From: Garcia nutans
Lineage: Eukaryota > Streptophyta > Magnoliopsida > Malpighiales > Euphorbiaceae
Reading direction: 5' to 3'
Length of the DNA stretch: 64,000 bases
Assembly (NCBI GenBank): GCA_947685225.1
Contig: CANTUV010000024.1
Location: forward strand, 25,686,001-25,750,000
The number at the start of each line of letters is the position of its first letter. Position 1 is the stretch's first letter. The notes below the pieces were generated by a model. That model ran no database searches and had not been told where the DNA came from. It was given only the letters and a program-made list of their open reading frames with translations. Shown here piece by piece: positions 22,060 to 32,802 of this stretch. A program made the translations under genes and the position numbers.

Positions 22060-24448
22060 TGTAAACCCTTAATTTTTGACCCAGTCTAGTTCGATATTTT
22101 TTTATAGTCTAAAATAATTTTTTGTGGTATTTTAATTAAATAATATTTTTTTAGTATTTATTATTTATAATTTTTAATAAAAAAATGGTAATATGAGTAA
22201 AGTTAAAAATAAATAAATAAATAAATAATCGACGACGGAAAAACCAGTGTCGAAAAATTTCATCGCCGAAGGAGAATCGGCCTGGGCCAATTCACCGCAG
22301 GAAATTCCTACGGCGAATTGGTTGGCCGCCCAGTTTTTTGCCAGCAATTTTTCAGCGCTCGCAATTCTTGGCCCGCAGTAGTTTTTTCGCCAGCATAATG
22401 TTCCAACGCAATTTTTTCTGAAACCAAATTCTATTTGGTTTTGGTTTTTTTTCCTAATTAGTTTTAGTTTCCTTAGACAATTAGAAGTAGGTTTAAGATT
22501 TTTCCTATAAATACCACATTAAAACACAGAATTAGGGGTCGAAAAAATTATTTTACAAGGAGAAAAATTTTTACTGGATCAAAGACTCAAAAAGTTCTAT
22601 CGGCCAAAAGAGAACCCTAACAAGCAAGAGACATTAGTAACAAGAAGCAATCAATCCATCAAAGGCAGCAACATTGCCTTTTTCATTGTTCATCCATAAG
22701 TCAATTGTAGAGGAACCAACGAATGGAGGTTTGATTATAAATCTTTGATTTGATGTTATTTACAATGTTTCTATCGTTTATTTTTTATATTAAGTCAGTA
22801 ACCTAAATTATTAAATTATTTTCTTTATTTATTTCTTTACAGTAGCTTCATCATTCAAATTGGATTAATTGTTTCATCATATAATTTGATCAAAAACTTC
22901 AAAACTTCAAAAACTTTAAAAATCCTAAATTGCTCTTCTGCTTCCAAAACTTTAAAACCCTAACCTAATCTCTATTTCAAAAATCCAGTAGCCTTATTTT
23001 TTTCAAATATCAAAATCCTTAACCCTAATTAATTCTTCTTTCCAAAATCACACAGTAAGCATTATTCTTTTAAAAATAAGACTAGTTTCTTCCAATTTTG
23101 AAACCCTATTTTCTAGATCTTAAACCCTAAAATCTTAATTTTCAACACCAAAACCTACAACTCTAAAAGCTAGTTTTTAAAATCTTTCAGGGCGCGGTCC
23201 CCGACCCCGCAAGGTCAATATTTATGGGCTTAGATCAATATTTATTTATGTATTATAAATCTTTATGTTTAACTTTTGTTATTATAATTATTCAAAGTAC
23301 AGTAGCTTTATTCAAAATACAAACCTAAACCCTAATTTATTCAAACCATAAATCCTAATTCAAATCTTCACAGTAGCTTTTTATAATTTTATTCACTAGG
23401 ATATTTTAATCTTTCAATAACTCCATTAAAGACTTTCTATGTTTGTTTCATCTAAAAATACTTAAGTAGTTATTATAGTCAATACTAAAACCATACTTAC
23501 CTTTGATCACGGCAAAGCATCAAATCCTAAATCATAATCTGCAAAATCAAGGTTTCAAACCATAAAAACCTAACTAAACCTACCTTTTTTAAGACACAGT
23601 AACATTATCTTCATAAAAAAACATTCAAAACCCTAATCTTTAAAACATCCAGTAGCTATGTTATTACTTTAAAATATTTCTCAACAAATTAAACTAGTAT
23701 ATGCAAAACCCTAAAAACTCTACTTAATGTATGAACCCCTAAAGTTAATATATTTACTATTTTATTTAAATTGGATGAATGTTTATTATATATTTTGATT
23801 GATGTTTGATATCTTTGATGAATGATTTATTTATTATGGATGGTTATTTACTTTTATTGATTTATTTTAATTTCCAAATATTGTAAGAGGTATGTTTCCA
23901 TATTTTTGGGTACCTCATGTCGTGAGCATAATGTAATTTATTTTTATTTTAAAGTTTTTGGACTAATGTAAAGGACATGTTTCCATCTTTCGGTGGGTGT
24001 CCTATTTAGTTTAGACATGAATGATGTAAGGACATGTTTCCATCCTCAGATGGGTATCCATTTATTTGCTTTGTTTGAATATTGCCTTGATTTTAATATA
24101 ATGATGCTTTATTTTAATTGTTGCATGCAATATGGATAATATTGTTATATTTAAGAATTTTATAATATTAAGACCTGCAAAGGAGGCCGGTTCCAATGAA
24201 CCGGGCGTTGTGGGGGCGCTGGGCCATTTCTCACCTTCCCCACACGTACCCAACTTTTCGAACCCATTAAGGGGTTGGGGATTCCTTAAGAATCGAGTCA
24301 TCCACCCCTTTCTTTTTCCTGGCCCGTTCGGGTGGCGAATCCATTTTCTCCAGGCTTATGTTCTTGTTCTCTAAGGCCCCGAGCCTAAACAGTGCCAAAG
24401 CCGCAAGAACTATTCCACCGGGAGTGGGGGCAAAAATTCCCGCTCACA
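22060..24448 (+). mobile_element. Solo LTR D inserted in the 3' LTR of B
   Basis: It starts TGTAAACCCTT, ends CCCGCTCACA, and is flanked by CTCAT on both sides (22055-22059 and 24449-24453), a perfect 5-bp duplication. It is the same family as B's LTRs, with a TATA box near 22508 and the conserved 3' block from about 24170. No internal region is present, so it arose by recombination between LTRs. It is the youngest clear insertion in this stack, since it interrupts B. Confidence 0.92.
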
Positions 24449-24453
24449 CTCAT

Positions 24454-24865
24454 GTCATAGGCATCATGTAATTTATTTTATTTTAAAGTTTTTAGACTAA
24501 TGTAAAGGTCATGTTTCCACCTTTCGGTGGGTGTCCTATTTAGTTTAGACATGACCGATGTAAGAACATGTTTCCATCCTCGTATGGGTGTCCATTTATT
24601 TGCTTTGTTTGGACCTTGCTTTAATTTTAATATAATAATGCTTTTATTTTAATTGTTGCATGTAATATGGATAATATTATTATATTTAAGAATTTTATAA
24701 TATTAAGACCTGCAAAGGAGGCCGGTTCCAATGAATCGGGCGTTGTGGGGGTGCTGGGTCATTTCTCACCTTCCCTACAAATACCCAACTTTCTGAACCC
24801 ATTAGGGGGCTGGAAATTCCTTAGGAATCGAGTCATCCACCTCTTTCTTTTTTTCGGCCCATTCG
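24454..24865 (+). mobile_element. 3' LTR of element B, right part, truncated
   Basis: The sequence resumes with GTCATAGGCATCATGTAATT, exactly where the 5' LTR continues after GGTACCTCAT. It carries the AAAGGAGGCCGGTTCCAAT block. Homology stops at CGGCCCATTCG (24865), about 110 bp before the expected CA end. The following bases match the 15475 region of a Tat element, so the deletion took the LTR end and part of E. Confidence 0.85.
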
Positions 24866-25407
24866 ACTAAAATTAATAAAACGGGTAAAAATCCGCCTTC
24901 TATTTGGCCCACAATATCCATCACCTACGGGTCGATATCACCATCAAAAGAAATAAGTAGTAATTGGCCAAGTAAACATAAGCAAGATATGCAGCCCCAT
25001 GATTTTATGGGAGATAAGTGGGATGTGCAAAAATCAATCCAAGGGCCAAGTAAAATTTTCTCACCTCTAGTTAATTGAAGAACTTCAGGTTTTGAAATCT
25101 AAAATAACATTTGCATTTTTTTATGAGATTTTGAAGACAATATGGGCAATGTTATCTGACGATCACTTGGATTCCCAAGAATGGCTTCGAATTCCTCAAT
25201 CACAGGGCACAACTTGAAGTTATTACTTTTAACAGTCCTAGATTCCATATTCAAAAAAGAAGCCATGGCATGCAAGAAAGGTTAGTTCAATTTAATATTT
25301 TGGAATCACTTTAAAGAACTGACTTCAGACAAAGATATCTATTTCCAGTGGACAGCTTCAAGGCTCTTAAATAAATTCTTCATCTTCCCCAAATTTTACT
25401 CAATCAT
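24866..25407 (-). pseudogene. Antisense DUF7745-like copy in element E
   Basis: This is the diverged counterpart of 15480-16042. The ATG is at 25407, with WKQISLSEV, FLHAMASFLNMESRT, KLCPVIEEFEAILGNPSD and LTRGEKILLGPWIDFC recognisable on the minus strand. Stops occur within. The 3' end is lost at the deletion junction with element B's LTR (24865). Confidence 0.6.
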
Positions 25408-25823
25408 AATTTATGGTTTAAATTTCATTATTGAAAGAAGATTATTGAAATTGTTTTCATGCTTTCAAGAGATATAGTGAAGATTTTAAACAAGGGAATA
25501 TCTGGAGATCGACTCAAAAATGGATTTCTATTTTTACTCGGAATTATAAACTATGTAGGAAAAGAAGAGGATTGTGTGAGATCAAGAAGAATATGTCATG
25601 ATCCTATAACCCTTTGTCATGAGGTTTTGTTAAAAAAAAGTGTGTCAAAAAAGCAAAAAAAAAAAAGAAAAGAGGAAAAAAAAAGGAAAAAGTCAAACAT
25701 TGTTAAAAAAAAGTCAAAAGTGGAAATTGGTTAATCAAATTGATATTAAACAGTGATTCTATACATGTCAAATACAAATGAATTAATTACAAGTGCATTA
25801 ATTTTTATAATACAAGACAATCA
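25408..25823. other. Spacer between the two antisense genes of element E
   Basis: It contains an A-rich stretch (25631-25725) with AAAAAG-type runs. The spacer at 16043-16471 in B corresponds and is also AT-rich. No gene is seen. Confidence 0.45.
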
Positions 25824-26362
25824 CTACGAAGGGGGAGGTGGTCCATTATCAAATAGTACTCTGAAAAAATCATCGCCCGTAGGTGGAGGAGGAATTTCAT
25901 GGTCATCAACTCGGGGTCCCCTTGAGGAAGAAGAAGCACCATGACCTTTGAAACCCTAAAATTGGTAATCCTAGAAATCTGGTTTGGAGAAATCATTGTC
26001 GGGAGGTGGAGGAGGCATGTCATGATCATCAGCCTGGAATCCCCTTGACGAAGAAGCATCAGGATCTCTGAAGCCCTGAAATCGGAAGTCCCAAAAGTTA
26101 TATTCTGACTAATGATACAGGTTTCTCGAAATGAGCAACACTTTGGCGACTGGTGTTTAATTCTTGGCGGCTGGTGTTTAACTCTTCTTGTAACCTTTTA
26201 TTTTGTTCCTAGAGCATCCTTTGTGAGCTAGAAAGGAAAAATGTAAGCACACGCATTTTCATGCATACATAAAACATAAACAAACATGAAATATGGTTAT
26301 AAATTATGTAATTTAAATCAAAACCCTGAGGGTAAAATGGTACTGGATGGTTCCTTTTTAAC

Positions 26363-26806
26363 TGTAACGACCCTCCCCAACCAGGTCGGTATCCCAAGGT
26401 CGGTTGCCCAGCCCACTGGGTCCGCATGGTCCGCAGGAGGCAAGCGATCGCTACAGTACTGGACAGCCCTCGCGGCCCACCCAGCAGGATTTGTTTATTT
26501 GGCCCCAAGGGGTCGCCTCCCTGGATCGAACCCCTGACCTCCCACTTAAGAGAGCCAGCGAGAACCATCCAGTACCATTTCTGCTCAGAAATGGTACTGG
26601 ATGGTTCTCGCTGGCTCTCTTAAGTGGGAGGTCAGGGGTTCGATCCAGGGAGGCGACCCCTTGGGGCCAAATAAACAAATCCTGCTGGGTGGGCCGCGAG
26701 GGCTGTCCAGTACTGTAGCGATCGCTTGCCTCCTGCGGACCATGCGGACCCAGTGGGCTGGGCAACCGACCTTGGGATACCGACCTGGTTGGGGAGGGTC
26801 GTTACA
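26363..26806. mobile_element. Perfect 444-bp palindrome made of two head-to-head SINE-like copies
   Basis: The arms 26363-26583 and 26586-26806 (221 bp each) are exact reverse complements by direct reading, with only CT between them. The sequence is GC-rich in AT-rich surroundings. Reading outward from the centre, each arm has a tRNA-like start: an A-box-like GGATGGTTCTCGCTGG, then GGTTCGATCC, a strong pol III B-box match (26637-26646 in the right arm). This suggests a tRNA-derived SINE. The termini are TGTAACGACC...GGTCGTTACA. No clear target duplication was found. It lies within an intron of the antisense PMD-like copy. The open frames on both strands are mirror images and not genes. Confidence 0.8.
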
Positions 26807-27114
26807 GGTGGTGTGGTAAAGGAAGTATATGAAGGAAGTTACAGTTGAGCCAAAGCTACATAGGATGGTCCAGCCTCATGATAAAAAGATCCACTAAACA
26901 AAAACAGCAAGTTGCTTGACTTTCCAACCGCCTACAAATATTCATAAGAAGTTAGACAAGCAAAGGAAGCAGTCTTGCACATTAAATATGCATGTGTGAT
27001 GATGGCTTGAAAAGAGCCAGCCCAATGCTACCATAGGAATGGGACCCACCTTTATCCTCTTCTCCCTCCTCTTCCTACTTCTCTTCAATATCATCCCCTT
27101 CATCATTATCATCA

Positions 27115-27255
27115 TTTTCTTCTTCTTCTTCAAGTTCTTCTTCTTCTTCTTCTTCTTCTTCTTCTTCTTCTTCTTCTTCGTCTTCCTCCTCCTCCTCCTC
27201 CTCCTCTTCTTCCTCCCTTTCCTATTCTTCTTCTTCTTCTTCTCCTTCTTCCACA
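27115..27255. repeat. CTT/GAA microsatellite within the PMD-like acidic region
   Basis: A pure TTC run covers 27135-27179, with imperfect CTT/CCT runs around it. On the minus strand, in the gene's frame, it reads as poly-glutamate. The B copy has a short acidic segment (EKNEDRDEEEYHGEGRE) at the same point (about 17115-17185), so this is a local expansion. Confidence 0.85.
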
Positions 27256-27504
27256 CCATCAGAAATTCTTTAGACACTAGCGGGAGAGACTTGGAGATCC
27301 AAAAGCTACTCATAGGTAAATGTGGCATATGGGTATTTAGCTAATGGATCAGAAAAATCTTTGCGTCATAATCATCCTGAGCATGCCGCCATGCAATCCA
27401 TGGCATGGATATAATTTTCACTGCATATTCTAGAATGCCGATAGGTACTCTCCGCTAGCTAGGACCGAGGAACCAGTTGTGCACTCGCTTGCCAAAAAAC
27501 CAGC

Positions 27505-28496
27505 TGTGAGTGGGGATTTTCATCCCCACTCCCGGTGGAATGGTTTTTGCGACTTCGGTACTATTTAGACTCGGGGCTTTAGAGAACATAGGCCTAAGCT
27601 CAGAGAAAATGGAGTCGCCACCCGGATGAGCCGGAAAAAAGAAAGGGGTGGATAACTCAATTCCTAACGAATCCCCAACCCCCTAATGGGTTCGAAAAGT
27701 TAGGTACGTATGGGGAAGATGAGAAATGGTTCAGCACCCCCACCAAATTGAAGAGATTGATCCAAGCTTCTACCAGCCTCAATGCTTAATTTTTGGCCGA
27801 GCAATATCAAGACTTTATTACCTTATGAATTGGACAGTGTTTGATTTTTTGATTGCTCAATTGTTGTTGGTGGTTTCAAGGTTTTAGCTTCCTAATTGTA
27901 AGCTTTAAAATTTTTACTCCATTGCAAGGGTTTTTCTCTCCATCCCCCTTCTGTCTTTAGGGTTTTCTTTCCGTCCCTCTTCTATCTCTAGGGTTTTCTT
28001 TCCCCATTTTTCTTTTTTTTTCTTGTGTTTTAATGTGGTATTTATAAGAAAAAATAAAGACCTAATCCTATTTTAATAAGGAAATACTAACTATTTAGGA
28101 AAAATTATAAAACTATGTAAAATAAGATTTGGTCAAAAAATCAGCAGCGCGCGGGCTGCGCTGGTAAAAATTGCACTGGAAAAAATTGCTGCGGGCTACG
28201 GGCATGGGCTAGGAGAGTTGGGCAAGCCAGTTCATCGTAGAACTGGGCAAGCCCAGCTGCGGCGAATTGGGCTATACCCAATTCGCCGCAGACACTTTCT
28301 GCGGCGAAATGCCCTGCCCTGCGTCGCTCGGCGATCCTTCTGATTTTTATTTATTTTTATTTTTTTATATTTTTTATTTTTATTAAAAATAACTATTAAA
28401 TATTATAAGTAATTAAATATTATTAAAATAATTAAAATACCATAAAAATTATTTTGGATTATCGGATTGGACTTGGTCAAAAATTAAGGGTCTACA
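27505..28496 (-). mobile_element. Reversed solo LTR, internally deleted
   Basis: Read on the minus strand it starts TGTAGACCCTTAATTTTTGA and ends TCCCCACTCACA, so it is a B/D-type LTR. CCAGC flanks both ends exactly (27500-27504 and 28497-28501). Only 992 bp long, it lacks the AAACCCTAA-rich middle. The join lies near 27745-27755, where GGTGG occurs at the deletion edge. A 15-bp-arm hairpin lies at 28257-28291. It splits an exon of the antisense PMD-like gene. Confidence 0.9.
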
Positions 28497-30199
28497 CCAG
28501 CCATTAGAAACTGGCTCAATAATAATCCAATGGAATTTTGCATAAGTAACGCTGCATCTATGGCTGCACTCCCGTTGGCCCGCTCGCCAGTCCTCTACCA
28601 AGTAATGTTCACCTGCAAAATTACAAAATGAGGGTATGTTGACTTTTTTGTAAATTGTAAAAATGAGGTTGATTTTCTTTTTCTTACATTCTCCCTAGTC
28701 AAGAGACTCAAGTGATAATGGTGAGAATGTACATGGTAAGCACTAGGACTTACTTTGAGATTCAACAACTAGAACTTTAGCCTCTGGCACCCAATCCATT
28801 GTCCAGTAACACTAGGTATCTTCACAAGGTGGTGTTTATATGCCTAAACTTAAAAAATCAACCAATGTCAGGATCATGTAAGCTTATTGTTCAAATTAAA
28901 AATTGTAAGAGCTAATAATACCTCTACAATGATCATGAAGCTGATGAAAGATCTTGTATTCTGGCAAAGCTTGTCAAAACCATGATAAAGGCAGGAAAGG
29001 TTGGCTTCTCCCCAACCAAAGAGTGGTATAAGATTAAGCATAAAAGCATCTTTAATACTGACAAATGAATGGCTGACTCTATGCTGCATAGGATGGTGGA
29101 TCCAAGCAAATACAATAGGAACTCTTAGGTATATTGTTCGACCCTTTCTTCGTTTACTGGTCGGGTATATTTAATCCAATACTCTCGAATGGGTTCATAT
29201 TTAATCTTGGATGGTTCCTTTAATGAGGGTTCCATGACCAATAAATCACTTATCTTGGCATGTGTTAGAGGTTTCATAGATAAAAGGGACCACTATGCCG
29301 TGACACGAAATGCCAGTGATGGTAGAAAAGTATATCGTGCTAATCGTCATTTCTCCTATTGGCAAGTGGAATGTGGTATACAACCACCATTCAGCAAGTG
29401 CCTTGATCACACTTCTATCAATTTGAAATTTTTCTCTCGACAGCTGCAAAACGAAATCTTTAAAACCATATTCCCAGACCATCCGCTTGACTGGAGAAGG
29501 AGCTTTATCGTACCACTCACGAGCTTTATAAACACATCCCCTACCACAAACAACACATCTGTCATACTATGGTCAAGCAAATAAGTCATAATGTCATACC
29601 AGGAAATAAATAAGTTACTTTAATAATTTTCTATAGTTAGAATATTTGTACATAAATCCTAGTGTTTATTTTAAGTGTTATTTATTATTTTATTTTAGGT
29701 ATTACTTATTTTTTGGCACTTTAATAATTTTCTCTAACTTGATTGTTCATACATAAATCTTAGTGAGGCATTTTAGATGTTCTTATTATACCTTAATATA
29801 ATTTATGTCATGTTTTTTTTATTTGCTCATAAATTTTGCTAACAACAATACATATATATGCAATACTTAATATGTAAAGTAAAAATCTTAGAAAGTTTAT
29901 TTTAATATGTTTTTTCTTTTAGGTAATTTCTGTGAATTTTCTTTGTTTGATATTTATTAATAAATTATGATAATAAGTTTTGTCATTTTAAGTGATTAAA
30001 TTATAGTAAAATAACACTTACTTGAGTCTTTTAGCCCTAATTGCGATGTAGTGGCATTCCGGCTAAAAGAGAGATCCTATCACGTTCATGGGCCCAGATA
30101 TATTCAAACAACTCTATATTAGAATGAGTACTTGTCCTAGTAGTGCGGCGCATTTCCTCTATTTGAAAGGAAAAATTAAAAATTTGATGGCTTAAGACG

Positions 30200-30829
30200 A
30201 AGAAGTAAAAATGAGAATAATGAACATTCTAGCTCTCTGGATAATAATAAACATTCATGCTCTCTGGATGAAAATAAAGATTTTGAAGCATAATGATAAA
30301 TGTTAAATGGACTAGTCTTTAAATAGAAGAAAGAAATGAGAATGGAGTCATGATGAAGCAAAGAAATAAATTAAAGAAAAGAAATTTGAGTTAGATGAGT
30401 AAGTGATAAAGTAAAAGAAAAGAAAGAGTAAAACAATAAAGGAAAGAAAAGAAAGAATAAAGGAAACATGCTAGCATTACGTAACAGATGAGGGTCTGGG
30501 CATATATGCATTATTGTTTCAACTCAGTTGGATAAATAATGCATATGATTTTCACGAGGAGTTTAGAAATTCACAGCATTTGCAGAGTCATATGGCCACG
30601 ATAAATTGATATTTATCATTGGTCTAAATTTGGTACGTGTCATAAAAATATTTTTTACCAGTAAAAATATTTTTTCATGTAGGGGACAAGGGCATATAAA
30701 TAGGTATCCGACACAGTAGATAGTTAAAAATAGCTTAATTTTTTGTTGATTTTTGAAATGAATTTTTTTTGCATATATTACGGATTTACTTTCCAAACCT
30801 TTTTTCAAAGAAGGCTAAGAATTTAATCT
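30200..30829. other. Spacer before the tandem repeats of element E
   Basis: This is AT-rich and purine-rich on the plus strand (30350-30470). The block at 30640-30750 resembles 19170-19265 of element B. No gene is visible. Confidence 0.4.
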
Positions 30830-31135
30830 AGATTCGAATCAACAAAATTTTTAAAAGCTTGGATTTATTTAAGCATCCATTTGAAGGTCCCTAGTTTATT
30901 TGAAGCACCTGAACCATATCAAATTTATCCACTTTAAAATTTTGGATTTATTTAAAACATCTAGACCCGTTCAGATTTATTTGAAGCACCCGAACCATAT
31001 TAAATTTATTGAAGCATCCATTAGAAGACTCTGGATTTATTTGAAGCATCCAAATAAGCTCGGGTTTATTTGAAACACCCAAACCAATTCGGATTTATTG
31101 AAGCATCCGAGGTCAGTTTAAATTCATCAAGAGCA
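30830..31135 (+). repeat. Tandem array in the 3' region of element E
   Basis: About nine imperfect units built on GATTTATTTGAAGCA-(T/C)CC occur at roughly 28-45 bp spacing, before the polypurine tract. The array occupies the same site as the GTCCAGAAC array in element B but has an unrelated sequence. Confidence 0.75.
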
Positions 31136-31163
31136 TATTGCTTTTGACTCTCTAAATAAATTC

Positions 31164-31189
31164 AAGATCGTTCAAGCGGGAAAAAAAAC
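31164..31189 (+). promoter_or_regulatory. Polypurine tract of element E
   Basis: CAAGATCGTTCAAGCGGG followed by AAAAAAAAC lies directly before the LTR. It combines the conserved leader motif seen before the other two 3' LTRs with a clear purine run. Confidence 0.65.
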
Positions 31190-32802
31190 TGTAAACTCCT
31201 AATTTTGGCCCTAGATAGAACTGGTCTAATTTAAAAAGCCCAAATTCAATCCGATCCATTTAAAAAAATGCAAATTGAGTCCAGTTTTGATTTTAAAAGA
31301 CAGAATTACCGAATCGATTGAAAAGGTCATGACGATTCGGCTCATGGTGAATTGGCCATGAACCGGTGACTTAGTTTCCTAATTCTACTTAAAAATGGTC
31401 TTTGTTTAAATTAACATATAATTTTCTATCCAGATTGGATTTCTAATCAGTTTAACCCTTATAAAACCCTAATTAAACATTATAAAAGGGAGGCTAAGAA
31501 AGATCAATTAGGGAAGGAGATTTTAGTAAGGAGCTTTTGGAAATTAACAAAAGAGAGCACAAGAATAGAAACAAAAAGAAAAGAAACAGAAAGCAACCCT
31601 AAACACAAAAAACACAAGAGAGGCAGAAAGCAAGAAACTCTTGAGCAATATTACTCAACCAAAACTCTAGTCGATATAAGCCATTAAAACCTTTCAAGAC
31701 TGTATCTATTATCAATTCTTATTGAAGGATTGTGTTGATTTGATCCATGAAATTTGGTTCAACATTAATTATTTTGGTGGAGCCAACAACGTCGGTATGG
31801 TTCTAGTACTTTAATGAGTTATTATTCTTATTTGTTACATAAACTTGTAGATTTATTTTTCTTTGATTTATTATTTGATTTTGCTAATTTGATAGTTAAA
31901 AATCCTAATTTTACTACCTTTATTTATCAAAATCTTAATTTTGCATGTTAAACCCTAATTTTAGGATTAAAAAACTAATTTTGCATGTTAAACACTAATT
32001 TTAGGATTAAACCCTTCTTTTAGGTTTAAAACTCTAATTTTGTATGTTAAATCCTAATTTTAGGATTAAACCCTAATTTTGCATATTAAAATTCTAATCT
32101 TACAATTAAACCCTAATTCTATGAATCAAATCCAAATTTGATAATTAAAACCCTAATTTTATAAATTGAACCCTAATTGTATGATTATTTGTATGATGTT
32201 TAATAGTATATTGATTGTTTAATTATGCTTGTTTAATTATTTGAATTTTAAAGTACTTATAAAAGATATGTTTCTACTTTGTGAGTGTCTTGTTTATTTA
32301 AATTATTTTTTTATTTAATTTATATTTGGGGATTATTATAACGGACACTTTTTTTACTTTTCTGTGAGTGTCCTGTATTATGGATATTTAGACATTGTAA
32401 GAGTATGTTTTCATCATTATATGGGTGCTTATTTTATTATTTGTTTATTTGATTTATGGTATGATATTGTGTTTCATTAAGCTGTTTATAATATGAGTAA
32501 CATTATAATAATCTAAAAATTTAATAATATTTAGACATGAAAATAAGGCCGATTCCAATAATTTAGATATTATGGGAATATTGGATCACTTCTCACATTC
32601 GTCATACATATTCAACTTTTCGAACCTAGTAAATTTTTTTTAAAAATCAAGTCATCCACCTCTTCTATTCTCTTTTCGGCCCATCCGGTGATAACTTCTA
32701 TTTCTCTGGGTCGAAGTCTGCATTTTCTAAATCTTAGTGCATAATAGTATTGAAGTCGCAAGAATTATTCTACTGAGAGTGAAGACAAAATCTTCACTCA
32801 CA
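31190..32802 (+). mobile_element. 3' LTR of element E
   Basis: It runs from TGTAAACTCCT to CTTCACTCACA. A TATA box (TATAAAAGGG) lies at 31481, an AAACCCTAA-type stretch at 31900-32180, and the conserved 3' block from about 32520 is strongly decayed: GGCATTGTGGG-type sequence has become GATATTATGGG, a C-to-T/G-to-A pattern. This implies it is old. It ends 427 bp before the kinase start codon. The matching 5' LTR is not in the window. Confidence 0.85.

Larger units (their letters stand above)
5081..24865 (+). mobile_element. Tat-lineage Ty3/gypsy retrotransposon B, nearly full length
   Basis: Order: 5' LTR 5081-6969, PBS 6970, gag, protease, RT, RNase H, second RNase H, integrase, antisense DUF7745-like and PMD-like genes, tandem repeats, polypurine tract, and 3' LTR from 20345. 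The second RNase H before the integrase and the very long internal region are hallmarks of the Tat lineage (Ogre/Retand-like). B is inserted in element E. Solo LTR D lies within its 3' LTR, and the last part of the 3' LTR is deleted at 24865 together with about 0.8 kb of E. All frames are broken, so it is not autonomous. Confidence 0.9.
25824..30153 (-). pseudogene. Antisense PMD-like gene of element E, interrupted by two insertions
   Basis: On the minus strand it starts at ATG 30153 (MRRTTRTST...LLAGMPLHR). It continues with exon b at about 29575-28923 (VYKAREWYDKAPSPV, TTFHLPIGEMTIST, LFGWGEANLSCLYHGFDKL), exon c at about 28860-28690, and exon d, which is split by a reversed solo LTR (27505-28496). 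Exon d resumes as FFGKRVHNWFLGPS...RRVPIG, then an acidic tract expanded by GAA repeats. The last exon ends with GDDFFRVLFDNGPPPPS and TAG at 25824-25826. The region between holds the 444-bp palindrome (26363-26806). Exon order and splice signals follow the B copy. Stops and insertions make it a pseudogene. Confidence 0.65.

Noticed and set aside
26590..26650. Functional tRNA gene
   Set aside because: B-box and an A-box-like segment are present, but there is no acceptor-stem pairing or full cloverleaf; a SINE head explains it better.
26404..26765. Two overlapping frames of about 104 residues, one on each strand
   Set aside because: They are mirror translations of the same palindrome and match no known protein; the near-identity comes from the inverted arms.
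26942..27344. Lysine-rich (minus) and Phe/Leu-rich (plus) frames
   Set aside because: They are the other frames of a GAA/CTT microsatellite; the meaningful frame is the acidic tail of the antisense PMD-like gene.
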